Origin: Pararge aegeria
Taxonomy: Eukaryota; Arthropoda; Insecta; Lepidoptera; Nymphalidae
Reading direction: 5' to 3'
DNA: 64,000 nt
Assembly (NCBI RefSeq): GCF_905163445.1
Contig: NC_053187.1
Span: 3,782,001-3,846,000 of the forward strand
Translations under genes and position numbers: made by a program
Shown here: piece by piece, positions 1 through 9,280 of the stretch
Numbering within the stretch: the stretch's first letter is position 1
Layout: every line of letters starts with the position of its first letter
The notes under the pieces: model-generated
The model's input: the letters and a program-made list of their open reading frames with translations, nothing else
Database searches by the model: none
Told to the model about the DNA's origin: nothing

Positions 1-156
1 TAAAATTGTGACTTTACTTAAAGATCTAAGCTATCCTATCTCTTAAGTTGGACCAGACTGCTCACGGTGTGCCAATTTAATTTAAAATCGGTTCAGTAGT
101 TTAGGAGTCCATCGCGGACAAACATCGTGACAGGCGATTTATATATATTAAGATAG
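1..156 (+). repeat. 3' end of a dispersed lepidopteran repeat
   Basis: The segment carries the phrase ATCGGTTCAGTAGTTTAGGAG followed by a short TATATATTAAGATAGAT tail. I recognise this as the common 3' end of an abundant lepidopteran interspersed element (RTE or SINE-like; class uncertain). It runs off the left edge of the window, so its 5' end is not visible. A SINE on the opposite strand abuts its tail. Confidence 0.5.
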
Positions 157-157
157 A

Positions 158-283
158 TAAACACCCAGACACTGAAAAACATTCATGTTCATCACACAAA
201 CATTGTCCAGTTGTGGGAATCGAACCCACGGCCTTGGCTCAGAAAGCAGGGTCGCTGCCCACTGCGCCAATCGGCCATCAAGT
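158..283 (-). mobile_element. Metulj-like tRNA-derived SINE, 3'-truncated
   Basis: Read on the minus strand it starts with the tRNA-like head GGCCGATTGGCGCAGTGGGC (257-276) and carries a clear Pol III B box, GGGTTCGATTCCCAC (213-227). It is the same family as copies near 5.5, 23.0, 28.5, 34.3, 43.2, 50.0-50.3 and 58.6 kb. Only about 125 bp remain; the 3' half (the CATCAGTCATC and TTTATT tail region) is missing. Confidence 0.85.
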
Positions 284-295
284 TATAATTGAAGG

Positions 296-475
296 ACCAA
301 GCCCACCTGTTGGTTAGTAGACACCTATCGCCTATACACAGAGCAAAACGTCTCAGGGCATGCCAGGATCACGTCCCGCAACGGCCTGATCTGTGTCTGT
401 GTCTATCAACCTAAGGCGTAGGTGTTAAGCCTGTAATTACGCCCTCCAGACAACACAGCACTGCAAAAATGTCAC
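296..475 (+). repeat. Dispersed repeat with CACCTG start (Lep1-like type)
   Basis: It contains the series GGGCATGCCAGGA, CTGTGTC and GCGTAGGTGTTAAGCCT. Related copies lie at about 2401-2545 and 32812-32960. This resembles a common lepidopteran dispersed repeat that starts with a CCCACCTGATGG-like phrase; the class is not settled by what is visible here. Confidence 0.5.
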
Positions 476-1478
476 TTTAGGGCACAATATAGCATGCCAG
501 TATTAGATGGATGACCTCTGTCATAAAATCTTTATTTCTGCTAGGTACTTAAGCTCGCCTGGTGACAATGATAACTACATGATGAAAATATGAAAAAGAA
601 GGCTCTGAAATTACATCCTTTTAGAGTTATGAGTTCTACAGGGAATCCAAGTGTGGATATCACAGACTTTATCTGTATTCTTTGGCTTACTTTTTATGTG
701 TTTTTTTTATAAAAATAAATATTATTAGACAATAGCCTGCCCGCAGACAAGCAATATTATTCCTTGTTTTGGGGACGTATTGAAGAATTGAAGTTTTCAT
801 AATAAATATTGTCAATAAGTATAAAAAAACCGGTTAAAAAAAATAAAAAAGATAAGTTTTTAAACAAACTTCAATGGTCAATAACCCGTTAAATACAGAG
901 CCACTAAATATATTTAAATATTTCATATTATTGGTAAAAAAGGTTTCCCGAATGAAGGCTCTAAGCTTTAAGAATATCACACTTGCTCTCGAGTTAGTTT
1001 ATATGTACCTACTGATAATGTTGATTGTTAAGAATTCACAAGCATGCAGTAACCCCGTGTGAAATACATATTATTGTCTGTCTGTTGTCTGTGTACTAAA
1101 AAAACTGTTTAATGGCATATTGCATGGTAATTCATATTGAAATGCCGTTTAGTAACTCCAAACTGTTGAACACGCATTAAAGTGTTGATGTCGCATGAAA
1201 AAAAAAAAAGGAACTATTATAGTTTACATTGCCGCTAGAACCGCTAAGCATTTTTCACTGTTAAAAAAGAGCTCCTGGCTAGCTCCCGGTCCTCGGATTT
1301 TTCAAAATTCTAACCTAATTTTTAAAAAAAAACCCAATAGAACCTTTTATTTTCTTTTCTTAAAAATATTTTTTCTTCGTCTCCGAATTACCAGTTAACC
1401 AATAAATTGTTAATGCTTTCGTCTAGTGTATTGATGAAGTTGATAGGTATCAACATTTCGCGACTTTAGTTCCACTTT
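476..1478. other. Unique AT-rich stretch, nothing recognised
   Basis: Many A and T homopolymer runs occur (for example around 835-855 and 1197-1210). The small open frames here (62 and 67 codons) are low complexity and look like chance. No repeat family of the window is recognisable. Confidence 0.4.
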
Positions 1479-1690
1479 CGGGTTTGAATCGCAACACGCA
1501 CCTCTATCTTTCTAAGTTAAGTATATGCGTTTTAAGTAATTGAAATATAACTGGTACCTGCATGCCTGAGAGCTTCCATAATGTTCTCAAAGGTGTGTTA
1601 AGTCCACCAATCCGAACTGGGTCAGCGTGGTGGACGACCTAAACCCTTGCCCTGTTTTACCGGTAATGGGTTGATACGATGATGATGATA
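1479..1690 (+). mobile_element. tRNA-derived SINE with (GATGAT) tail, copy 1
   Basis: It contains the family markers GCATGCCTGAGAG, CATAATGTTCTCAAAGG, AGTCCACCAATCCG and CAGCGTGGTGGAC, and ends in GGTAATGGGTTGAT plus GATGATGATG. A degenerate B box (GGTTTGAATCGC) remains at 1480, but the rest of the tRNA head is eroded. About a dozen copies of this family occur in the window, in both orientations. Confidence 0.8.
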
Positions 1691-2400
1691 TTTTCCTCCA
1701 TGCACCTAATGTATCATTTTAAACCAAATATGCTCATCAATCAACCTTTCGGAATTTGCGTGCAGACCTCATCTGTACACCTGACAAAACGGCTAAACTA
1801 GGTTTTACTTTTATGCAACAATGACCTTTATTTCCTTAAGGACAAACAACGTTATACAATGAACTGTATTATAAGGTGGGTCGTGACTTATTGCTTAATA
1901 CAATTTAGTGAAATTGTATTGTGAGTGGAAAGTGTAAGGTCGGTAATTGTTTGCGAATGATCTCGGAAATATTAACGAGAAAACATATAAAGTAGTTCTA
2001 TGTCTTGGTAAATGAGACTCTTTTAAGACTAAGTAAAGTACATTTTGCAACAACACAAACAATTTCGTCGTTTTGCTTGCGTGTCAAATAAATTTTCGAC
2101 ACTTTTGTTTGGTTTTATCTTTATTTAAATCTAATAGCTTTATAGTGAACCTAAAATATTTGCCTGTAATCATACTATGGAAGAATTTATAATCCAGCTG
2201 AACCAATTCTCAAATAAGTGTTTAGTTTTTTCTTAATGGTCGTCGGGACTTGAGGTAGAGGAATTTCCCTTATCTTAACCATTTTACAGTTTATCCCCAT
2301 GATGGTCTTTATTTTCGAATAAAGACTCCCCAAAGGTTCCGATTTGCTCCACTTACATGTTTTAGTCTTTTTTATGTTATAAGTATACAACCTAATGGTA
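1691..2400. other. Unique AT-rich stretch, nothing recognised
   Basis: There is no family similarity to the other repeats of the window. A 67-codon minus-strand open frame (2187-2390) is lysine-rich, has no recognisable motif and is most likely chance. Confidence 0.35.
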
Positions 2401-2545
2401 ACTAGAAACCATCGCCCTTAAACAAAGCAGCACTTAGCGGGGCATGCAAGGAACGTACGTTGCTGGACACAGGGCGTTACGTTGCAAGACGTACCGCACT
2501 GTGTCCAGCAACCTGAAGCGTAGACGCTAAGCCTTCATCATTATA
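2401..2545 (+). repeat. Lep1-like dispersed repeat, second copy, with internal hairpin
   Basis: It shares the GGGCATGCAAGGA and GCGTAGACGCTAAGCCT phrases with the copies at 296-475 and 32812-32960. Inside it, 14-base arms at 2459-2472 (GTTGCTGGACACAG) and 2499-2512 are perfect reverse complements separated by 26 bases. Confidence 0.5.
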
Positions 2546-2665
2546 TAAGTTGTCATATATTCATTTTTTATCTTAGCTCCAAGAATTGCAATGCTGAAGA
2601 CAAAGCACAATCTATAGGATAGATAGAGGATAGGTTACTATACAATTGATGATTTTCTTAGTGAT

Positions 2666-3081
2666 GTAGGCCTAATATAAACACTTTTAAAACGTCAAGT
2701 CGGTCTGTTTGTAGTGACTGTACCACCGGCGCGGAAGGCAGATTCTACCGAGAAGAAGCCAGCAAGAAACTTAGCAGTTGCGCTTCTCCAACCTCAACTA
2801 TTTACATTTTACAGTTTAACATTAATTTTTCTATCTTGTGAGAGATGAAAGCGGAGACGGATGCTTCTAAGCAACCTTTGCTTAGAAGCATCCGTCTCCG
2901 CTTTCATCTCTCACATGATAGAAAAGTTAACGTTAAAATGGAAAATGTAATAATGTTGGAAAAGAGTAACTGCTGAGTTTCTTGCAGGCTTGTTCTCGGT
3001 ACAATCTGCTTTCCGGACCGGTGGTTAAGTCAATACAAACAGACCGACTTGACGTTTTAAAAGTGTTTATATTAGGCCTAC
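2666..3081. repeat. 416-bp palindrome of two head-to-head short elements
   Basis: The sequence from 2666 to 2874 is the near-complement of 2878 to 3081, with its centre at the CCT at 2875-2877. The inner 35 or so bases of each arm (AGAGATGAAAGCGGAG onward) are perfect; the outer parts differ at scattered positions and small indels. Each arm is a copy of the short element also seen at about 3770-3998, 24499-24750 and 49602-49808. Both outer ends carry the element's 3' phrase TAGGCCTAC. The two copies therefore meet at their 5' ends. Confidence 0.85.
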
Positions 3082-3769
3082 TTGAATGAAATGAATTTTA
3101 ATAGATAAACTTTCCCATGGATCTGCAATTACCAAACCAAATGCGATAAAATCAAAAACTATCTTGTAACAAATTAAACCTTAAGTAGATATTTCGCGTG
3201 ACTCCAATTGTGTAAAATTTTTCCTCAGCAGCACCTTACAGCACTTACGAGTTACAATCGCATTCTTTTACCGAAAATGGTGTAATAAGTTGTGTTCACA
3301 ATCCTTTGAACCTTGGCACGATCACTTTATCATCGCCCAATCGTAATTGTATTTATTTCCTTATTCTTTTGTCGTGTTATGTTAAACCGCGACAGGTGTT
3401 AGGTTTGGCTATGATTTTAACGGTTAGCGAAACAGTTATCCATTAGACAGTCTTGTCCCGTTAAAGTGTAAGCCGATGGACGTCTGCTGCTGGACATATA
3501 TGGGTTTCTCGTACAGATTTCCACATGGTATAGTGCCGCGTATTCTGCAACCCGTTTGATGTGGCCAGTATTATATTAAACTCTTTGCTTTGCGAGGGAT
3601 ATTAATGTCCATTGGTTCTTTGTATTATAATTGCAATTAGTAAACTAAACTAAAATTAATATTTACAAAAAATATAAGCCGTCTAACTGTTCACTTATAG
3701 GCATGGTATCTAAAATGCTGGCGCTATTGCCCCTTCGAATTGCTAGACTAAGACGTTGGGCTAAAAAAC
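3082..3769. other. Flank of the palindrome, partly duplicated downstream
   Basis: Positions 3126-3147 (CAATTACCAAACCAAATGCG) resemble 3997-4018, and 3196-3222 resembles 4020-4052. The region directly after this element copy is therefore repeated after the next copy. The rest is unique AT-rich DNA. Confidence 0.45.
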
Positions 3770-3998
3770 GTTGCTTAGAAGCATCCGGCTCCGCTTTCAT
3801 CTCTCACAAGATAGAAAAATTAATGTTAAACTGTAAAATGTAAATAGTTGAGGTTGGAGAAGCGCAACTGCTAAGTTTCTTGCTGGCTTCTTCTCGGTAG
3901 AATATGCTCTCCGCGCCGGTGGTAAAGTCACTACAAACAGACCGACTTGACGTTTTAAAAGTGTTTATATTAGGCCTACTTTAATGAAATGAATTTCA
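3770..3998 (+). mobile_element. Short element with GGTTGCTTGGAAGC start and GAATTTT tail
   Basis: The copy starts GTTGCTTAGAAGCATCC and continues through CCGCTTTCATCTCTCACAAG and TTGCTGGCTTCTTCTCGG to TTAGGCCTACTTTAATGAAA. The 3' phrase followed by ATGAATTTT is typical of LINE-derived lepidopteran tails. No tRNA head or B box is visible. The 5' boundary is the same as in the other copies in this window. Confidence 0.7.
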
Positions 3999-4270
3999 AT
4001 TACAAAACCGAATGCGATCACTTGAGTCACCAATCGTTAAAACCAATTTTTGGGACACGATGTTTATAAAAGTTTTCGTGTCCAAAGACTATAGATTAAA
4101 TAGATTTCTTTGCAGGGGAACTCTGACACAAAGTCGCCATTACAGAGGTAACACTGTCAACCCGTACGATATAGCTCTAGTGCATATGTTTTATGGCCAG
4201 TTAGACGATTCTACCCCGAAGTTTAAAAGATAAAGCTGCCCCACGGTTGGCTAGAGCACAAAAATATGCA

Positions 4271-4484
4271 GCCCTGGTCTCTCCCACCATGAGAAGGGGT
4301 TAAGTTCGTAGACCACCACGCTTCTGGTGCGGATCGGTGGACTCTACCTTTGAGAACATTATGTAGAACTCTCAGGCATGGAGATTTTCCTCACGATGTT
4401 TACCTGCACCGTGGAAGCAAGTGATATTTTTAATTACTTAAAACGCACATAACTTAGTAAAGTTATATGCGTGTTGGTATTCGA
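4271..4484 (-). mobile_element. tRNA-derived SINE with (GATGAT) tail, copy 2
   Basis: On the minus strand the order is the AAAACGCACATAACT phrase, GCATGCCTGAGAG-like, CCACCAATCCG-like and CCTTCTCATGGTGGG. Its (GATGAT) tail is lost, and the tRNA head is reduced to a few bases near 4480. Confidence 0.75.
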
Positions 4485-5504
4485 AAATGTATGTGAATCA
4501 TTTTGATCAGTTGCGTGCCTAATTGTTGTGTCACCTGCGATTGGTTCGCCATCGCTAGCTTGGGAGTAGGGAGGTGCGGTACCGATTTCACCATCAAGAG
4601 ATTCTTAGACCATACTGTTACTATAATCTATTCACAGTATATGAGCATCATACGAGCATCATATGACTAACCTGTTACATAGTCAACATAACGGTAATGA
4701 GACAATGGCACCAGTTTTTTGCAAGTTTTTGTTAATTACGTATCAACCCACTGTATCAACCCGTTATTTGAGCTTTATAAGGATATGTTCACACGGCGAC
4801 GCCGACGTACCGTAAGCGATATTTGTAAAGAGAAGAGTATTTGTAAAGTATGGGAAGAGAGAAACTCTCTTCCCATACCATCTATAGGATAGATAGAGCC
4901 CATAGCCCAGAGGCCATATATCGCACGCCACAAATACAAATCTATGCGTTATCATACTATTTTTTGAATGCTGGCATGTGAATAAAAGTGCATAGAAATT
5001 GAAACACAAAAATCTGTGTTACAGATAGTATCTTCTTAACTTTTACATTTTGAAATAAGATAGTAATAAGGTTATAAAATGAAGTCCGACAAAAATTGGA
5101 GGCGTTACATAAATACGAAAGGACTCATGTTTAGTGTACGTAGGTAGTAGTCCCTTTTACAGATCGACTTTTTGAGATTTCTAAGCAAAAGAACATTTTG
5201 AAATCGAAACGAAATTAAAACTGAATTAATTTTAATTGTATTTATACATTCAATACATATTATACTGGTTATATTGTGTAGTATGCTAAATAATCTACCA
5301 TGCAGCTTAGTACACAAAAGATTTAAGCTTCTATGAGTTCTAAAATAATTACGTAGTAAAACATGCGATGTGAAGATGATATGTGAATGTAACTTTACAG
5401 CTAAAGTACGATTACATCTAATCAAAGTGCGGGTTGATATACCTATTTGGAATAGTTTTATAAGTTCGCTGCTAGAGTTCAATGGCTTGTCTTGTAGTTA
5501 TTTG
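4485..5504. other. Unique stretch with one perfect hairpin
   Basis: It holds a perfect 14-bp stem at 4848-4861 and 4865-4878 (GTATGGGAAGAGAG, loop AAA). The longest open frame is 125 codons on the minus strand (5105-5482). It is rich in Leu, Ile, Ser and Asn, has no recognised domain, and overlaps a SINE-flank reading frame on the other strand. I regard it as chance. Confidence 0.4.
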
Positions 5505-5743
5505 ACAGCCGACTGGCGCAGTGGGCAGTCCTGCTTTCTGAGTCAAAGGACGTTGGTTCGGTTCCCGCAACGATCATACTTGCGTGTTGAACATAAATAT
5601 GTTTCAGTGGCTGGGTGTTTATTTGTATATTAATAAAATTATACATCAGTTATCTTAGTACCCATAATACAAGCTACACTTTGAAAATAAACGGCGATGT
5701 GTGTATTGTCGACTGCCGTAGTATATTTATTTATTTAATTATT
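5505..5743 (+). mobile_element. Metulj-like SINE, near full length, diverged
   Basis: The head GCCGACTGGCGCAGTGGGCA, the B box GGTTCGGTTCCC, the middle phrase GGCTGGGTGTTTATTTGTAT and the tail CATCAGTTATCTTAGTACCC through TATTTATTTATTTAAT are all present in order. Several substitutions and small deletions show it is an old copy. Confidence 0.85.
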
Positions 5744-6426
5744 TGTAGTTTTCCTTTACTGAAGACCTCATCTTACTAAAACAATTAATTAATAAAATTT
5801 GCAATGATGACTCTTATGTGTCCATAAGAGGTTGGACGGTTTTTTATAAAAATTACATCTATACTGGTTTTCTTTTAAGCTACTTTTTACTAAAGTCTGC
5901 TATCCAAACTCATAGTAAAGCTATTACTAAAAAAATACGTATTAAACCTGTATACTAACGCCCGAAATTAATAATTAATTTAATCCATAATCTTCAGATG
6001 GCAGATTGAATTTAGTAGTGCAATTCTTTTACTTCCCTGTAAGGCTTAAGTGAAATAAAAAGTGTTTTGTTAAAAAAGAAAAAAAAGGATAGAAGGGCAA
6101 AGTTCAGCTTCAATTTCAAAGTAATCTGCACACTTACTTGGCATTATAGTTTTGATTGTATTGGTTCACTATACGATATAAGGTCATCGTATTAATTTAT
6201 CAGTAATAGTTCCGGACGAAAACACCTGATAATATCTATATTTTGCGTTAAATAGAACTCTATTAAGCGCATAACATTTTTTGTCAGACGTACATAATCT
6301 AATCTTAAGTTAGGGAAGTTATTAAAATATTCATATTTCATTGCATTTGACAATAAACAGGAAATAGTTAGCTTATCTATAATGGGATTAAATAAATAAC
6401 GTTCCATTTTTGACAAGGCAGTACAT
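5744..6426. other. Unique AT-rich stretch, nothing recognised
   Basis: A 74-codon minus-strand frame (6192-6416) has no motif I recognise and no repeat similarity. Poly-A runs lie at about 6070-6090. Confidence 0.35.
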
Positions 6427-6564
6427 AAAGCTATATCCTAAACCGAATGTAGCTTTTTGATGTGACGTACGACCGCCCATAGACAAGCTCCAGAGATGCC
6501 GATATAGTCTATGGGCGGTCATACATCACATCAAAGAGCTACATTTGGTTAAGGATATAGCTTT
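6427..6564. repeat. Foldback element with 58-bp arms
   Basis: Positions 6427-6484 and 6507-6564 are reverse complements over 58 bases with only a few mismatches, around a 22-base spacer (6485-6506). The outer arm bases are AAAGCTATATCC and the inner ones CCGCCCATAGAC. Part of the motif (GGTTTAGGATATA, GGCTCCAAAGATGCC) recurs just downstream at 6570-6615. This looks like a MITE or foldback transposon relic. No target-site duplication was found by eye. Confidence 0.75.
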
Positions 6565-6766
6565 TCTCTAGGTTTAGGATATATACCGGCTCCAAAGATG
6601 CCGGTGTAGTATATAGGCAAATAAATTGAAGAGGGCATTCTAGCTGCACATATCCCAGCTCATTACTAACCTTAGAACGTCAAAGACTATGAAATAATTA
6701 CGCTCCAAGAGTTGATGATGACATTTGAAGTGACCGTAAAGCAGGCCGGCTATAAATTCCAATTCT

Positions 6767-7025
6767 GGTTAAACTAAAACTACTCTAATCTTCTTCTACA
6801 AGTATTAATGTTAAATTTTAAAGAATCTTTATAAAAACAACAGTCAAACTTCACAGTCATACACTGTGTCTACATTTTCATGTTATGCTTACGAATCTTT
6901 TTGCGAGAAGCTAAAGTAAAACTACTCTTCTTCTTCTTCTTCACGTATAAATGTCATATTTTTATAGAAAGTTGCCAAGAAGAATAAAATTTTTACGTTA
7001 AACTTATGAATCATTTTGCGAGAAG
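6767..7025 (+). repeat. Degenerate tandem duplication
   Basis: The phrases TAAAACTACTC-TCTTCTTC (6776 and 6916), a T-rich run near ATAAATGT, and CGAATCTTTTTGCGAGAAG or GAATCATTTTGCGAGAAG (6893 and 7008) occur twice in the same order. They define two units of about 145 and 117 bp. The array appears non-coding. Confidence 0.45.
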
Positions 7026-7742
7026 ATTTCTGATTTGTTGGCAGATTCCAAAAGTTCAAAGTCAACGTGGTATAGAACGCACAGAGTTAGGAGTCTTTCT
7101 GTTTTCTAAGTAATAAATCCGTAACACGGTAATCTGTAGGAGAACCAGTCGTTGATTACCTTCCACGATACTAGAAGCCACGTGCCTAGGTGAAACAGGC
7201 ATCTGAGCGCAATAACTGTTCATGCTATGGTAGAATGGGAAGTTTTACTATTAAAGGCTCTCGAATATTATTTTCCTCTACTGTAATATTTAAATTATCT
7301 GAATAGAGATTAAATCTAGTGTGTCTAATTATAACGGTACATTTTCATGCCGTAACGCGAGTGATGCCTGGTGTCATCGCGAGGTTAAAGATCTGACGGG
7401 TTGCGCAGGTCAAACGTCATCAACTTCTCATAGTCCCTTCACGGAAGCGAATGAGCGATCAGACGACGCGTTCATGTAAAATGTACCAAGAAAACTACTT
7501 ATTCACCTTTACAGAATTGTGAGGACCATCGTGAATATATCTTAGCTCGGAGTGCATGATAATCTCACAGCTTAAGTGAAGGATTTGGAATTCACAGACT
7601 CTCTTGCCAAAGAGCGGCGGTCTCTAAATATCACGATCGGAAGGTTTCTTGCTACCAAAGATATCCATACCTGCTGCGTCAAACCCGGTTATGGAACTCG
7701 AGACCCAAAGATCCGTAGACGGACATGATAACCTAATCCTTA
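7026..7742. other. Mostly unique; moderately GC-rich patch at about 7350-7480
   Basis: The patch at about 7350-7480 (ACGCGAGTGATGCCTGGTGT, GACGGGTTGCGCAGGTCAAA) is richer in CpG than its surroundings. It resembles a dispersed lepidopteran sequence I have a vague memory of. I can assign no open frame or class. Confidence 0.3.
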
Positions 7743-7920
7743 CTCCCTCACTTAAATTATAAATGCGAAAGTATGTTTGTTTGTCCTTTCTTCACGACGT
7801 AACGAAGCAACCAATCTCCTTGATTTTTGGAATAGAGGTAATTAAAAGGACAGCGAGAGTAATTTAGTCTATATTTCCCGCGGAATTTTATATAAAACCA
7901 GAATTTACGCAAGTAGCTAG
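7743..7920 (+). mobile_element. Non-autonomous Helitron-like element
   Basis: It begins with a variant of the TCCTACTAATATTATAAATG start, followed by GCGAAAGTATGTTTGTTTGT, TTCCCGCGGAATTTTATATA and a 3' end GTAGCTAG before T. The CTAG end at a T fits the CTRR terminus and A/T insertion site known for Helitrons. It is short (about 180 bp) and carries no Rep/helicase coding. Confidence 0.6.
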
Positions 7921-7985
7921 TAGCTATTATGTGAAAAATAAATATATATTTTTCCACCACAGGTTCGCCCTTGATCGCTATCATA

Positions 7986-8235
7986 CCTGGTAAGTGATGA
8001 TGCAGTCTAAGATGGCAGTGGGCTAACCTGTTAAGTATGGTAGCCTTTTAAGCGATATCGCTCCGGAACACTAAATTGCTTAGCGGATCGTCTTTGTCGG
8101 TATAGTGGTAACTAGCGACGGCCAAGGCCTCCCACCAGACCAGAGAAAATTCAGAAATTATACTGCCGGAAATCGAACTTGGGACCTCCTACTTAAAGGC
8201 ACAGCGCTCATTGTTGTACCAGGGAGGTCGTCGAA
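7986..8235 (-). mobile_element. tRNA-derived SINE, third family
   Basis: On the minus strand it shows GCGCTGTGCCTTTAAGTAGG, the B-box region AAGTTCGATTTCCGGCAG, TTTTCTCTGGTCTGGTGGGA, and a tail containing TAGACTGCATCATCACTTA. Partial relatives lie at 23788-23928, 36330-36480 and 52720-52928. Confidence 0.7.
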
Positions 8236-8865
8236 GAATCGCTATCTATGGTTGCTTGTAACGAGATGAAGTATGAAGTATAAAACATGGAATACTAAAG
8301 ATACTTTTCTTCTTTTATATGCACTTCGAATGTAAACTAGTACAAAAGAAAACTTTAATCAATTTAGAGCGTTGCTCTACCTTGTAGCTTTAAAAACTTC
8401 AAAAACATAGGCTACTGATTATTATAATCTTCCGAAGCGCCTTTTAACCTATTTAGAAAAGGGTTTAGTAAACTCTTAGCGAAAGCTAACGTTTTATATT
8501 TTAAAGTTTAAAACCCCCAAACTATGTAATACCAAGAACATTTTTAAAATTTTCTCCTATTTAATCAAAAATTTGCTGGACAATAAAGAAAAAAATCCGT
8601 CACATTGAATTGCACAAATCTGAGTAAAAAGAATACCAAAAGGAAATTTAGTTCGGCGCACTGTCTGCAAAAGTTTTATTAGAAGCGTGTAGTGCTTGCA
8701 ACTTGGTACGCGGATAACTTCAGCACGATTAAACTTGGCAAAGTTTAATGTAAGCCAATTTCACAGAGAGCCATTTGTTGCAACGTATCCCTACTCTGTA
8801 TTTAGGGGGACGCAGCCTAGACACGCTGGCGTATCTGGATAATAAGGCTTCGCCAACCTCAAATT
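8236..8865. other. Unique AT-rich stretch, nothing recognised
   Basis: I see no similarity to the repeat families in the window and no open frame worth reporting. Confidence 0.35.
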
Positions 8866-9280
8866 AACCACACACACAGGTCTTTTGTAAGGGGTTTCCA
8901 AATTCCACGGTTTTGAGTGGCTTGTTCGATGGCTCCTTCTGACGCGCTTGATGTCGTCTGTCCACCTCGATAGGGGTCGACTTATGCGCTGCGCTTACAA
9001 GTACGTAGTCGCCATTCTAGCCCCTTCGGACCCTAACGATCATCTGTCCTACGAGCTATGTGCCTCGCCCATCCATTGCCATTTTGGCTTCGCGACTCAT
9101 TGAGCTATATCGGTAGCTCTGGTTCCAAATATCAGAGGGGTATGGGAAGACCTTCGCTCAGAGTGTCTCTACGTGATCAAATAAGAAACGAGGAGGTCCA
9201 TCAAAGAACTTCACTCAATAAGGTCTCAAATTAACCGATGGACTTCAACTGTTGTAGGTACATTAGACTTTTAAAGGGAA
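8866..9280 (-). mobile_element. RTE-type LINE 3' end with inverted 5' segment
   Basis: The minus strand of 8866-9125 encodes fragments of the RTE reverse-transcriptase C-terminus, including RPLSRWTDDIKRV (around 8941-8985). From about 9153 the sequence switches to the plus strand and reads RVSLRDQIRNEEVHQRT, which lies just upstream of that segment in the family. The copy is broken by stops and indels. This order matches twin-primed LINE insertions. Confidence 0.75.

Noticed and set aside
1680..1692. (GATGAT)n runs as independent microsatellites
   Set aside because: They occur at the ends of SINE and RTE copies (also 26690, 32080, 40882, 47668 and 55090) and are their tails.
5105..5482. 125-codon minus-strand open frame
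   Set aside because: Low-complexity, Leu/Ile/Asn/Ser-rich translation of AT-rich DNA with no domain, no splice context and no homologue I recognise.
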